Of a stretch of 64,000 nucleotides of DNA, positions 21,321-30,647 are shown in pieces. The stretch lies in assembly GCF_964059175.1 (NCBI RefSeq), contig NZ_OZ060418.1:62001-126000 (forward strand), in the 5' to 3' direction. Made by a program: the position numbers and the translations under genes. A model generated the notes under the pieces. That model was given only the letters and a program-made list of their open reading frames with translations, was not told where the DNA came from and did not search any database. The DNA comes from Buchnera aphidicola (Brachycaudus tragopogonis). Lineage in GTDB: Bacteria; Pseudomonadota; Gammaproteobacteria; Enterobacterales; Enterobacteriaceae. Numbering within the stretch: the stretch's first letter is position 1; the number at the start of each line of letters is the position of its first letter.

Positions 21321-22479
21321 GCATTATAATGTTAGAAATAATTTGCAACACAGTATTACAAAAAAATATTCTTTCTAATAATAAAAATAATACTTTTAAT
21401 ATTATTAACGAAGCATATAGATCTAAATCTATATTTGATGAATTACAGAAAAACGTACTTAATCAAATAATAGAATTTGAAAATGTTTCTACCGAATATA
21501 AAAAAAAAGATGACAAAAATATTATATGTAATAATTTAATGATGAATAGTCTATTAAATATTTTAAATAAAACAGATAAGGACTTACATGAAAATCATTT
21601 AAAAAATGTTAAAAATAATATAAAAAAAAAAAAATAACACATAAAAAAAATGTTTTATTAGATAATTTTTATTTTTTAAAAAATATAAAGAATATAAAAA
21701 ATTATAAAATAAAAAAAAATAAAAACAAAAATCAATTTCAAACATTATCTGCAAGAGTATTATCTAATAAATTAGGTAAAAATCTTCTAAGTCAAGAAAA
21801 TATATTAAATAATTTACATTTAATAAAATTAAAGCATCAATATGATGATAAAAAAATAAATTTTTACAATACAAATAATGGCGATATCAAAAACATAAAC
21901 AATGAGAAAAATTTTAACTCGATTAATGTAAAAAATAGCAAAGAGATTTTGTTTTTATCAAAAAATATAAATAAAATAGATTATAGTATACGTAATACAC
22001 ATGTTTTAAAAGATTTTAATAAAAAAGAATTGCTAAAAAAAAATGTAGATCCATTTTTTTTTATTGATTCAAAAAATTCTATAGAATGGAAGAAATCTAT
22101 CAGTCAGAAGATACTTTTATCTATTTCCAATAAAGAGAATCAAGCTAAAATATATTTACAACCAGAAAACTTAGGTTCGATATATATTAAAATTAAAATG
22201 AAAGATGATCAAGCAATCTTGAGTTTTATTTCTAACAATAATGAAGTTAGAATATTTTTAAACAATTGTGTCCCTTTTTTACGTGATTCATTAAATAAAA
22301 GTGGTATTTCGTTAAGAAAGGTAAATATTTATAGTTCTTTAAAAAATATTAGAATGAAAGATTCTAAAAAAAATTTTAATGAAAAATTTGTGAATTCATA
22401 TAAATTACAAGAAATATTAAACATATATAAAAAGAGTACAGGATTAATAAAACGTCAAGAAATTGATGTATATGTTTAA
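21317..22479 (+). pseudogene. fliK: Hook-length control protein FliK, split by a poly(A) frameshift
   Basis: FliK sets hook length and switches export specificity. The first segment (21317 to 21634, 106 codons; ATG at 21329 is an alternative start) reaches a stop just after a 13-A run (21622-21634). The next frame is open without a stop from that run to 22479 and ends in the FliK C-terminal Flg_hook domain (WKKSISQKILLSI, YLQPENLGSIYIKIKM, FLRDSLNKSGI). Reading across with one extra A, or two fewer, gives about 387 residues, close to the 375 of E. coli FliK. The gene is either broken or expressed by polymerase slippage. It sits in the usual place after fliJ. Confidence 0.85.
21622..21634 (+). 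other. A13 slippage tract in fliK
   Basis: Run of 13 A residues at the point where the two fliK frames meet. The downstream frame has a stop at 21616-21618, so the only window where the switch can occur is this tract and a few bases either side. Confidence 0.85.
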
Positions 22480-22587
22480 TTAAACATGTAATGCATCTTA
22501 AAAAGATGTAAAACTATATTTTATATAAATCACAAATCAAATTTTTAATTTTATTTTCTAGTCACTTTTTACCTCTGGGGTATATAA

Positions 22588-23892
22588 ATGGGGAAAAGTA
22601 ATAATTTACATAATGATCTTAAAAAATTTTTTTATAGAGAAAAAAAAATAAACAATCTTTTTGAAAAAGATGAAATTAAAATATTAGAAGATATTAATGA
22701 TTGTTTTATAAAACAAATTATAACAGATTTTTCTATTTTTTTAAAAAAAGATATTAATGTAATTTTTCATAATACAAAAATCGAACTTGATAATAATAGT
22801 AATATAAAAAATTTTAGATGTATTAACTTAATAGAAATATTTCCCTATAAAAATCAATCTTTTATAACTTTTTCTTCTAGTTTTTTCTCTGTTATAATAG
22901 ATCTTTTATTTGGAGGTAATGGTGACATTCAAGATAAAAAAAATCAAGCAATAGACATGACATCTACTGAATTATGGATTAATAAAAAAATCACTACATT
23001 AATCATAGAATGTCTTTCTAAAATTTATAAAAATTTTTTTTCTCTTGAGATAAAATTTATTAAAATTAAAGTTCTTATTGATTTAAAGAAAGTAGATTTT
23101 AATTCCAGTGAATTATTTGTTATTAGCTCTTTTTATTTTAAAGTTAATAACAAAAAAATTTTTTTTAGTATTTTAGTACCGATATCAATAATAAAAAATT
23201 TAAGTAGAAAAAAATTAATTTCAATTCACAATAATCAAGAGTTAGATATAGGAATAAATGTTTTAAATAGTTTTTCTTTTAAAAATCTATATAATGTTGA
23301 ATTAGAGATTATATCTAAGATCATAGATCTTTCTATCTCTTATAAAGAATTGCGCAATTTATCAGTAGGAGATGTTTTATCAATTCAAAAACCTGATAAA
23401 ATTATAGGATGCATAGAAAATAAATCTATATTTTTTGGCAAATACAAAAGATTTAATGCACAATCTATTATTTTTATAGAAGAATTTATTAATATAGAGT
23501 CTACTCAAGATAAGGAAAATACTCTTATGAGTAATATAGAAAAAAATTCTGATAATGAACAATTAATTGATTCGAAAGAAAAAATAACTAAACATAAAAA
23601 TGTTGATGTAAATTCTTTATCTCAAAAAAATATAGATAATAAAAATATTTTACTTGATACAGTAGTTAATATTACTGTTGAATTAGGAAAAACAAGAATA
23701 AAAATTAAAGATTTTCTTAAATTTTCAAAAGGAAGTATGTTAATTTTAGATAAATTAACAACAGAATCATTAGACGTATTTATAAATGGTTTTTTAATTG
23801 CTTCTGGTGAAATTGTAGTCTTAGATAAAAAATATGGTCTTCGTATTACGAACATAAAAAATTCTTTAAAAACTATTAATGTTACATCTTAA
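22588..23892 (+). CDS. fliM: FliM-FliN fusion, flagellar C-ring protein
   Basis: One 434-residue frame carries both rotor proteins. Residues up to about 310 are FliM: the middle domain has the LLFGGNGD motif and the C-terminal part the SVGDVL motif. After a polar linker (about 314-355), residues 355-434 are FliN ([40 protein letters not shown]). In E. coli these are separate genes of 334 and 137 residues. The FliM N-terminus lacks the CheY-P-binding EIDALL peptide. An ATG at 23527 with AAGGA ten bases upstream could also give a separate 121-residue FliN. fliL, normally upstream, is absent. Confidence 0.93.
   Translation: MGKSNNLHNDLKKFFYREKKINNLFEKDEIKILEDINDCFIKQIITDFSIFLKKDINVIFHNTKIELDNNSNIKNFRCINLIEIFPYKNQSFITFSSSFFSVIIDLLFGGNGDIQDKKNQAIDMTSTELWINKKITTLIIECLSKIYKNFFSLEIKFIKIKVLIDLKKVDFNSSELFVISSFYFKVNNKKIFFSILVPISIIKNLSRKKLISIHNNQELDIGINVLNSFSFKNLYNVELEIISKIIDLSISYKELRNLSVGDVLSIQKPDKIIGCIENKSIFFGKYKRFNAQSIIFIEEFINIESTQDKENTLMSNIEKNSDNEQLIDSKEKITKHKNVDVNSLSQKNIDNKNILLDTVVNITVELGKTRIKIKDFLKFSKGSMLILDKLTTESLDVFINGFLIASGEIVVLDKKYGLRITNIKNSLKTINVTS
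23512..23529 (+). promoter_or_regulatory. Possible internal ribosome binding site for FliN
   Basis: AAGGA (23512-23516), ten bases, then ATG (23527-23529) in the fliM-fliN frame at codon 314. Use of this start would give a free FliN of 121 residues beside the full fusion. Confidence 0.5.
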
Positions 23893-23903
23893 ATGTAAAT
23901 GTT

Positions 23904-24287
23904 ATGAAAAACAATGCATCTTTTCAAACAATGTTTAGTACTTTTCAATCTATATTTAATAATGAAAAATTTTTTCAAATAATCAGTTCACTATCCCAAA
24001 TAATATTACTAATATTAGTTTTAAGTTGGATTTTAAGAAAAATTTCTTTTTTTAAATTTAATAATATGCTTTCTTCTATGAAAGTAATAGACAGACTATC
24101 TGTCGGATCACATGAATATGTTGTGCTAATAGAAGTTGAACAAGTCAAATTAGTATTAGGTGTAACGGCAAAAAATATTACTTATTTATACACACTATCA
24201 TCAACTTTGAAAGAGAACATAGAAAATCAAAAAGATGATATTTGTTTAAAAAAAAAATATTTTAAATTTTTCTTTAAAAAAACTTGA
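23904..24287 (+). CDS. fliO: Flagellar biosynthetic protein FliO
   Basis: Small membrane protein that helps assemble the FliP ring of the export gate. The 127 residues are near the E. coli length. A single membrane segment lies near residues 25-43 (IISSLSQIILLILVLSWIL), followed by the conserved cytoplasmic beta region (MKVIDRLSVGSHEYVVLIEV). The tail is a Lys/Phe low-complexity stretch. It is between fliMN and fliP as expected. Confidence 0.9.
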   Translation: MKNNASFQTMFSTFQSIFNNEKFFQIISSLSQIILLILVLSWILRKISFFKFNNMLSSMKVIDRLSVGSHEYVVLIEVEQVKLVLGVTAKNITYLYTLSSTLKENIENQKDDICLKKKYFKFFFKKT

Positions 24288-24308
24288 TAAAATTTCCTGG
24301 AAAAAACA

Positions 24309-25043
24309 ATGTTTTATCGAATTATTCCATTTTTAGTTTTATTGTTATTTTGTCCAACAGTACGGGCAGATATTCCTGCATTGACTAGTCGTCTTTTAGA
24401 AGACGGAGGACAAACTTGGTCTGTTTCAGTTCAGACGTTAGTTTTTTTGACATCATTAACTTTTCTTCCAGCTTTTCTTTTAATGATGACTAGTTTTACA
24501 AGAATTATTATTGTTTTTGGTTTATTACGCAATGCTTTAGGTACTCCTTATGCTCCTCCAAATCAAATATTACTTGGTTTGGCGTTATTTTTAACTTTTT
24601 TTATTATGTCTCCCACCTTTGATAAAATTTATCAAGATGCTTATGTACCTTTTAGCGAAGAAAAAATAAATATGGAAGATGCTATTATAAAAGGTTCTGG
24701 TCCTCTAAAAAAATTTATGTTAAATCAAACACGTATACCTGATTTGGAATTGTTTTCAAAATTAGCGCATATTTCTTCTTATGAAAATAAGAATGATATA
24801 CCGATGCGAATTTTGCTACCTGCATTTGTTACTAGTGAATTAAAAACTGCTTTTCAAATTGGATTTACTATTTTTATACCTTTTTTAATTATTGATTTAG
24901 TTGTAGCTAGTGTATTGATGGCTCTTGGTATGATGATGGTGCCACCTTCAACAATTTCTTTGCCTTTTAAATTAATGCTATTTGTATTAGTAGATGGATG
25001 GCAATTATTAATCACTTCATTAGCTCAAAGTTTTCATGCATAA
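24309..25043 (+). CDS. fliP: Flagellar export gate protein FliP
   Basis: Core pore protein of the flagellar type III export gate (FliP5-FliQ4-FliR1). The 244 residues match E. coli (245). There is a cleavable signal peptide (hydrophobic residues 5-18, likely cleavage after VRA at about 21) and then four membrane segments, with the conserved [20 protein letters not shown] and [11 protein letters not shown] motifs. It is among the best conserved proteins of the flagellar block here, in line with a retained secretion role. Confidence 0.97.
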   Translation: MFYRIIPFLVLLLFCPTVRADIPALTSRLLEDGGQTWSVSVQTLVFLTSLTFLPAFLLMMTSFTRIIIVFGLLRNALGTPYAPPNQILLGLALFLTFFIMSPTFDKIYQDAYVPFSEEKINMEDAIIKGSGPLKKFMLNQTRIPDLELFSKLAHISSYENKNDIPMRILLPAFVTSELKTAFQIGFTIFIPFLIIDLVVASVLMALGMMMVPPSTISLPFKLMLFVLVDGWQLLITSLAQSFHA

Positions 25044-25109
25044 TGTTTTCATAAATATTTTTTATATTATAAATAATTTTAAATTAACTATTAAAAATAG
25101 GAGATGTTT

Positions 25110-25379
25110 ATGACTGCTGAATATGTAATGGAATTATTTCATAATGCCATGAAAGTTACATTAATGCTTGCATCACCATTACTTTTAGCTGCTTTAATTA
25201 GCGGCTTAATTATTAGTGTATTACAAGCTGCAACACAAGTTAATGAACAAACACTCTCTTTCATTCCTAAAATTATTTCTGTTTTAGGTGTAATGGCAAT
25301 ACTTGGGCCTTGGATGTTAGGTGTTATGCTAGATTATATGCATAATTTATTTAACAATATACCATTGATTATTAAATAA
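25110..25379 (+). CDS. fliQ: Flagellar export gate protein FliQ
   Basis: Small two-helix membrane subunit of the export gate. The start at 25110 (MTAEYVMELFHNAMK) is chosen because an AGGAG site at 25099-25103 is six bases upstream; an in-frame ATG at 25104 abuts that site and cannot use it. The resulting 89 residues equal E. coli FliQ. The motif LQAATQVNEQTLSFIPK is intact. The last base of its stop is the first base of the fliR start. Confidence 0.96.
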   Translation: MTAEYVMELFHNAMKVTLMLASPLLLAALISGLIISVLQAATQVNEQTLSFIPKIISVLGVMAILGPWMLGVMLDYMHNLFNNIPLIIK

Positions 25380-26149
25380 TGTTAACGTTTAGTAGTGTTC
25401 AATTAATAACGTTAATTAGTAATTTTTTTTGGCCCATGGTGCGAATTTTATCTTTTTTTTCTGTAGCACCTATTTTTAACGATAAATTAATAAATAAAAA
25501 AAGTAAAATAGTATTATCTGGTATAATAAGTTCCTTAATCTCTCCTTTTTTACCTGAAGTCCATGCTACTTTATTTTCTTATATTGGATTCTTACTATTA
25601 TTTCAGCAAATATTGATTGGAGTTGTGTTAGGTTTTACTGCACAATTATTATTTGCCACAGTAAATTTATCTGGAGAAATCATAGGATTACAGATGGGTT
25701 TATCATTTGCAACTTTTTTTAATAATAACAATCATATTGGTATTTCGATAATATCTCGTTTGTTAAATATTTTTTTTCTATTTTTTTTCTTAGTTTTAAA
25801 CACTCATCTGTATTTAATTTCTATATTAATTGATAGTTTTTATAGTGTTCCTATTGATGACTATTTTATAAATACAAATATTTTTTTTGATTTGTTAAAT
25901 TTTTCTAGTCATATTTTTTTAAATAGTATTTTATTTATTTTACCAGTAATAATTATTTTATTGGCCATTGGATTTATTATGAGTTTATTAAATCGTTTGT
26001 CACCTCAAATATCTATTTTTTCTATTGGTTTTCCACTTAATTTGTTAATAGGAATGTGGGTATTATATTCTTTGATATCTATCATGTTTCCTTTTTTTGA
26101 AAAATTATTAAATGAATTAACATTTTTTATGTCTCATATTTTTGAATAG
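25379..26149 (+). CDS. fliR: Flagellar export gate protein FliR
   Basis: Membrane subunit that completes the export gate with FliP and FliQ. The 256 residues are close to E. coli (261), with six or so hydrophobic segments. Family features include the RILSFFSVAPIF start, GEIIGLQMGLSFATFF and the LNRLSPQISIFSIGFPLNLL segment. It is the last gene of the fliF-to-fliR run and is followed by a bidirectional hairpin. Confidence 0.96.
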   Translation: MLTFSSVQLITLISNFFWPMVRILSFFSVAPIFNDKLINKKSKIVLSGIISSLISPFLPEVHATLFSYIGFLLLFQQILIGVVLGFTAQLLFATVNLSGEIIGLQMGLSFATFFNNNNHIGISIISRLLNIFFLFFFLVLNTHLYLISILIDSFYSVPIDDYFINTNIFFDLLNFSSHIFLNSILFILPVIIILLAIGFIMSLLNRLSPQISIFSIGFPLNLLIGMWVLYSLISIMFPFFEKLLNELTFFMSHIFE

Positions 26150-26167
26150 ATACAAAGTTTTTTTCAA

Positions 26168-26199
26168 TAAAGTATAATTTTGAAAAAAATTATACTTTA
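26168..26199. terminator. Bidirectional terminator between fliR and rpmG
   Basis: A perfect 14-bp stem, TAAAGTATAATTTT (26168-26181) with its complement at 26186-26199, and a GAAA loop. It lies between convergent genes and could stop both transcripts; no long T-run follows. Confidence 0.65.
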
Positions 26200-26236
26200 A
26201 TTTGATGGATAAAAAATTTTAAAAAAATAATAATTT

Positions 26237-26404
26237 TTATTTTATTTTTCCTTCATTGTATAAAACATGTTTTCTAATTACAGGATCATATTTTTTAAAT
26301 TGTAATTTATCTGGTGTATTTCTTTTATTTTTAGTTGTAGTATAATAATGACCTGTTCCTGCAGATGAAATCATTTTTATTTTCTCACGATTTTTTTTAG
26401 CCAT
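26237..26404 (-). CDS. rpmG: 50S ribosomal protein L33
   Basis: Found by reading the minus strand: an ATG at 26404 gives 55 residues starting [19 protein letters not shown] and ending VLYNEGKIK, collinear with E. coli L33 and of identical length. It begins three bases after the rpmB stop, and its AAAGGT site overlaps the end of rpmB. The two genes form the usual rpmB-rpmG pair. Confidence 0.97.
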   Translation of the reverse strand: MAKKNREKIKMISSAGTGHYYTTTKNKRNTPDKLQFKKYDPVIRKHVLYNEGKIK

Positions 26405-26407
26405 ACA

Positions 26408-26644
26408 TTAACCTTTATTTTTTTTGTATTTTATTTTTTTTATTATTTTTTCAATACCATGTTTATTAATATAACGCATTCCATTAGCTGAAATACGTAA
26501 TTTAATAAATCGTTTTTCATCAGAAATCCAAAATCGATGATATTGAATGTTTGTTAAAAATTGTCTTTTAGTTGCATTCATAGCATGAGATCGATTATTA
26601 CCAATCATTCTTTTTTTACCAGTAACTTGGCATATACGTGACAT
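26408..26644 (-). CDS. rpmB: 50S ribosomal protein L28
   Basis: Large-subunit protein of 78 residues, the same as E. coli, beginning [20 protein letters not shown] and with the [17 protein letters not shown] segment. An AAGAGA site is upstream of the ATG. It is the first gene of rpmB-rpmG and is divergent from tamB. Confidence 0.98.
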   Translation of the reverse strand: MSRICQVTGKKRMIGNNRSHAMNATKRQFLTNIQYHRFWISDEKRFIKLRISANGMRYINKHGIEKIIKKIKYKKNKG

Positions 26645-26996
26645 AATATTGTCTCTTTTAAATTAAAAAATTAACAGGTTTTAATTGATGAATTCTGTAA
26701 AGATGATAATGATATAAAAAATATTTTAACATATTATAAAAAAGTATAATAGATATTTGATATATCTTAATTTTTATAAATTTGATAAGTAATATTTTTA
26801 ATAAATTTTTTACAAAAAAATATGTATCTGTAATTTTTAATATTTACAATAATTAATAAGACTTAATATTTAAAAATAAAATATTTTTTTTGTTTTCTTT
26901 AATATACAAAAGATTTTTTATATTAAATATTATTTATATTTATCATAAATGCATTTCTTAAGTTAATAATTTAATATTGAATCAGGACAATTTTTT
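26645..26996. other. Intergenic region between rpmB and tamB
   Basis: 352 bp of very A+T-rich DNA between divergent genes, presumably holding both promoters. In E. coli tamA precedes tamB; I see no remnant of it, no RNA gene and no clear consensus promoter. Confidence 0.6.
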
Positions 26997-29888
26997 ATGA
27001 GTATATATCAGAGATACTTGTCTAAATCTTTGATTTTTTTTTCTGGTATTTGTATTATTTTTTTATTATGTATAGAAAGTAATATTGGTTTTAAACTTAT
27101 TTTTAATTTTACTAATCAATTCTTTATAGGATTAAAAATAGAAGAAGTATCAGGAAATTGGCGTGATTTTACATTGAACAATATTCGTTATAATACTTCA
27201 GAATTTTTTGTTAAAGCAGATAGTATACATATAACATTAGACATTCAATCGTTATTTCAGAAATCAACAGTATGCAAAGAAATTGAGACAAAAAATTTAA
27301 TAGTTTTATTAAAAAAAAACAGGTCTTCTTATCCTTTTACCAAGGATGCCTCTTCTAATATTATAAAAAAAAATATATTTATTAAATATTCTATAATCTT
27401 TAAAAAAATACATATTGATAAAATTTTGTTAAAAACAAGCAATATAAATGTATTTTTATCAAATGTTTATAGTGGTATAAATTTAATAAATAACACTGTT
27501 ACTTTTTCTCCTACTTATGTTGATACTATGCACGTAGTATCCTTGACAGATTCAAATATTAAATTAAAAAAAAGTTTTAAAAAAAATACTTTAGAAGCTA
27601 TAAATGGTATTTTTGACATTGAAAAAATAAATAGTTTTCTGCATTTTTTATCTACTCAATCAAAAATTTTCATTCCATTAAATATTAATTTAACATTTTT
27701 AAAATGTAAAAATTTAAATTTTTCAAATAATAATATTGATACTTTTTTATCATTAGAATTACAAGTTCAAGTAATAAAAAACATTTTAAACATAAAAAAA
27801 ATAAAAATAAATTCAAATCTTTTAAATATTCAATCTTATGGAAAAATTATTTTTAATAGTAATTCGATTATATTTAATATAGAAAATAAAATATTAATGC
27901 CTAATTTTTATAAGAAAACGATAGATATTTCATTTAAAGCTAGTTTAAAAAATCAATTTATTTTTCAATTAAAATTTAATAATTTCTACAAAATTAATAT
28001 ACATGGTTTAATGCTATTACAGAATTTAAATCATTCATTTTTTTTACATTTAAACAGTAATAATTTATCTTTTTTTATAAAAAAAAAATTAATTTTAAAA
28101 TTAAAGAATTTTAATATTACTTTAATGGGAAAAAAAAATCACTATTCTTTATCTTTAAAGAATATTTTAAGTATAAAGGGTATGCCATCAATTTTTATCA
28201 AAATTAATGGGCATGGTGATTTAAAGAATATTTTTTTAAAAAAAATAAGATATTTTATTCTTAAAAAAAGTTTTTTTCATAAAAAAATAATTCCTTTAAA
28301 AAGTGTTTTGGAATACCATCAATCTATTTCTCAATTAATAGGAAAGATTCATTTATCAGGCAAATCTAGTAATAATATATATAATTTATGTGCTTCTAAA
28401 ATACATTTAGATGGGAATATAATGCAAAAAAATTTCTCCATATTAGGTTCCTTATGCTATAAAAATTTTAATGTTTTAAAAATTCCTAGATTAGATATAT
28501 TCGCTGGAAAAAACAAATTATATTTAAAAGGTTTGTTAGGAAAGAGAATTAATATTTATTCTTCTGTTTATGCCAATAATTTAGATTATTTTTTACCTAA
28601 TTTACAGGGTAAAGTTAAATCTAAACTAAATTTATATGGCAATTACAGATTACCTATGATGACAAATAAAATTTTAGCACGTAATTTAAATTGGAATAAT
28701 ATACACTTAAACAGTCTAAGAATGTTTTCGAATATAAATATAAAAAATGCGTTACCGGGAAAAGTTCTACTTGATGTGAAAAAATTGCAGCTTGATAAAT
28801 TTTATATTAATTTTTTACGCATTAAAGCTAATTGGAATAATAAAAAACAAAATTTTTGTTTTTTATTAAACAGTCCTGATTTATATGTAAATGTAGCTTT
28901 AAAAAGCATGATTGATAATAAAACAGGTGATTGGCACGGTTCATTTAAAAAAATTAATATTAGAACTTTTTTAGGTGAATTAATTACTCAAAAAAGTCCT
29001 CGTTTTTATTATAATAAGAATAAAAATATTAATAATATTTATGAAAAAAAAGAAAAATTAAAAAACACTTTTTTATATAAAATAAAAAAATCTCTTTTTA
29101 ACATATTGAAACATCATCATATTGATTTTAAAAGTAAATTGTCTGTTCAAGCAAAATTAAAATGGATATTAGGAAAAGATTTATATCATGTAAAAATGTT
29201 TTTGAAAAGTAAAAACGTTAAACTATCAAAAGTAACTAAAGAAGCAGTATTTTATGAAGACGTAGATGATATAAAAATATTTCTTAATTTTAGAAATAAT
29301 AATCTTAAAAGTAAATGGACAGTAACAAAATATATCACTTCATTAGAAAAAAATATTTCTGGATATTTAAATATTTTAGATATTTATAATCAAAAAAATA
29401 TAGAAGGTAATTCTATTATTTCTAATTTTCCAATCTCTTTGATTAACTTTTTTACTACAAATTTTAAACAAGTAGATGGTGTTTTTGATGGTAAAATAAA
29501 ATTTTTTGGAACTTTATATCGGCCTAAAGTGTCGGCTGATGTTAATCTAAAAAATATTTTTATTAAAAGTGATAATATATTAAAGTATATAACTTTATTT
29601 TTTCCTTATTTTATAGGTAAAACAGAGCATATAAAAATTAATCAAGAGATTATGATAAAGAACGCTAATATATTATTTAGATTAAATACATTTTTAAATA
29701 ATAAAAATCCAGAATGGAATGTTTCATTTTATAGTAAAAAAATAGTTATAGAAATTTTTCCTAAAATAAAAGTAAAGTTTTCTTCTCAATTAGAATTACA
29801 TTATTTACTGAACAAATATGATATACTTGGATATATAAGATGTGCTTTATTTTTTTTTAAAATTGATGAAAAAGATTTTATTTTTTAG
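26997..29888 (+). CDS. tamB: TamB-like AsmA-family protein, C-terminally short
   Basis: Large inner-membrane-anchored periplasmic protein related to TamB (YtfN), implicated in outer-membrane protein assembly and lipid transport. One N-terminal membrane anchor lies near residues 12-30; the rest is repetitive beta-rich, Asn/Lys-rich sequence typical of AsmA-like bridges. Recognisable TamB segments include EEVSGNWRDFTLNNIRY near the N-terminus and PKVSADVNLKNIF near residue 845. It has 963 residues against about 1259 in E. coli; the C-terminal DUF490 region that meets TamA is missing, and the stop is 20 bp from the end of ppa. No tamA is in the window. Confidence 0.85.
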   Translation: MSIYQRYLSKSLIFFSGICIIFLLCIESNIGFKLIFNFTNQFFIGLKIEEVSGNWRDFTLNNIRYNTSEFFVKADSIHITLDIQSLFQKSTVCKEIETKNLIVLLKKNRSSYPFTKDASSNIIKKNIFIKYSIIFKKIHIDKILLKTSNINVFLSNVYSGINLINNTVTFSPTYVDTMHVVSLTDSNIKLKKSFKKNTLEAINGIFDIEKINSFLHFLSTQSKIFIPLNINLTFLKCKNLNFSNNNIDTFLSLELQVQVIKNILNIKKIKINSNLLNIQSYGKIIFNSNSIIFNIENKILMPNFYKKTIDISFKASLKNQFIFQLKFNNFYKINIHGLMLLQNLNHSFFLHLNSNNLSFFIKKKLILKLKNFNITLMGKKNHYSLSLKNILSIKGMPSIFIKINGHGDLKNIFLKKIRYFILKKSFFHKKIIPLKSVLEYHQSISQLIGKIHLSGKSSNNIYNLCASKIHLDGNIMQKNFSILGSLCYKNFNVLKIPRLDIFAGKNKLYLKGLLGKRINIYSSVYANNLDYFLPNLQGKVKSKLNLYGNYRLPMMTNKILARNLNWNNIHLNSLRMFSNINIKNALPGKVLLDVKKLQLDKFYINFLRIKANWNNKKQNFCFLLNSPDLYVNVALKSMIDNKTGDWHGSFKKINIRTFLGELITQKSPRFYYNKNKNINNIYEKKEKLKNTFLYKIKKSLFNILKHHHIDFKSKLSVQAKLKWILGKDLYHVKMFLKSKNVKLSKVTKEAVFYEDVDDIKIFLNFRNNNLKSKWTVTKYITSLEKNISGYLNILDIYNQKNIEGNSIISNFPISLINFFTTNFKQVDGVFDGKIKFFGTLYRPKVSADVNLKNIFIKSDNILKYITLFFPYFIGKTEHIKINQEIMIKNANILFRLNTFLNNKNPEWNVSFYSKKIVIEIFPKIKVKFSSQLELHYLLNKYDILGYIRCALFFFKIDEKDFIF

Positions 29889-29908
29889 AAAAAATTTTAT
29901 TAATATTA

Positions 29909-30439
29909 TTAATTTTTTTTTGCACGATTGTATGCAACTTGTATTTCTTTTTTTGCATCTTTATGATTTCCCCATCCTGTAATTTTGACCCATTTTTCTG
30001 TTTCTAGTTGTTTATAATGCTGAAAGAAATGTGAAATTTGTTTTTTTAACAATTTTGATAGATCTGATATATCATTTATGTTTTCATATTCTTTACAGAT
30101 TTTACTATTAGGTACAGCTATAATTTTAGCATCGTCTCCTGATTCGTCATGCATGTTTAATATTCCAATAGGCTTACAATGAATAACACAATGAGATTGT
30201 ATAGGATAATAAGAAGGTACTAAAACATCTAAAGGATCACCGTCTAAAGACAATGTTTGATTTATATAGCCATAGTTACAAGGATAAAACATTGGAGTTG
30301 ATATAAATCTGTCTACAAATAGCATACCTGATTTTTTATCTATTTCATATTTAATTGGAGATGAATTTGATGAAATTTCTATTATAACGTATATATCATT
30401 TGGTATATTATCACCGGCAATAATTTTATTTAAATTCAT
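29909..30439 (-). CDS. ppa: Inorganic pyrophosphatase
   Basis: Hydrolyses pyrophosphate to drive biosynthesis. I choose the ATG at 30439 ([20 protein letters not shown]), which has an AAAGGA site and gives 176 residues as in E. coli; the 15-residue upstream extension is not conserved. Active-site sequences are intact: [18 protein letters not shown] and the metal-binding DGDPLDVLV. It is convergent with tamB, the same neighbourhood as E. coli ytfN-ppa. Confidence 0.97.
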   Translation of the reverse strand: MNLNKIIAGDNIPNDIYVIIEISSNSSPIKYEIDKKSGMLFVDRFISTPMFYPCNYGYINQTLSLDGDPLDVLVPSYYPIQSHCVIHCKPIGILNMHDESGDDAKIIAVPNSKICKEYENINDISDLSKLLKKQISHFFQHYKQLETEKWVKITGWGNHKDAKKEIQVAYNRAKKN

Positions 30440-30647
30440 AAGTATTCCTTTATAATACTCTCTGTATAAGTAATTAATTTTCAATCAATTTTTTTATAAA
30501 AATGAAAAAATATATTCTAATTTAATAAAATTTTAACATTTAGGAAAAATTAAATCCATTTTTTTATACGTAAAGTAATTTATTTTAATTTTTGTTTTGT
30601 TTAATATAATATGAATATATTAAAAATATATTTTTAAGGATCTTTAT

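Noticed and set aside
29889..29908. TamB continuing downstream through a poly(A) frameshift, as in fliK
   Set aside because: Only 20 bp separate its stop from the oppositely oriented, intact ppa gene, so there is no room for the missing domain.
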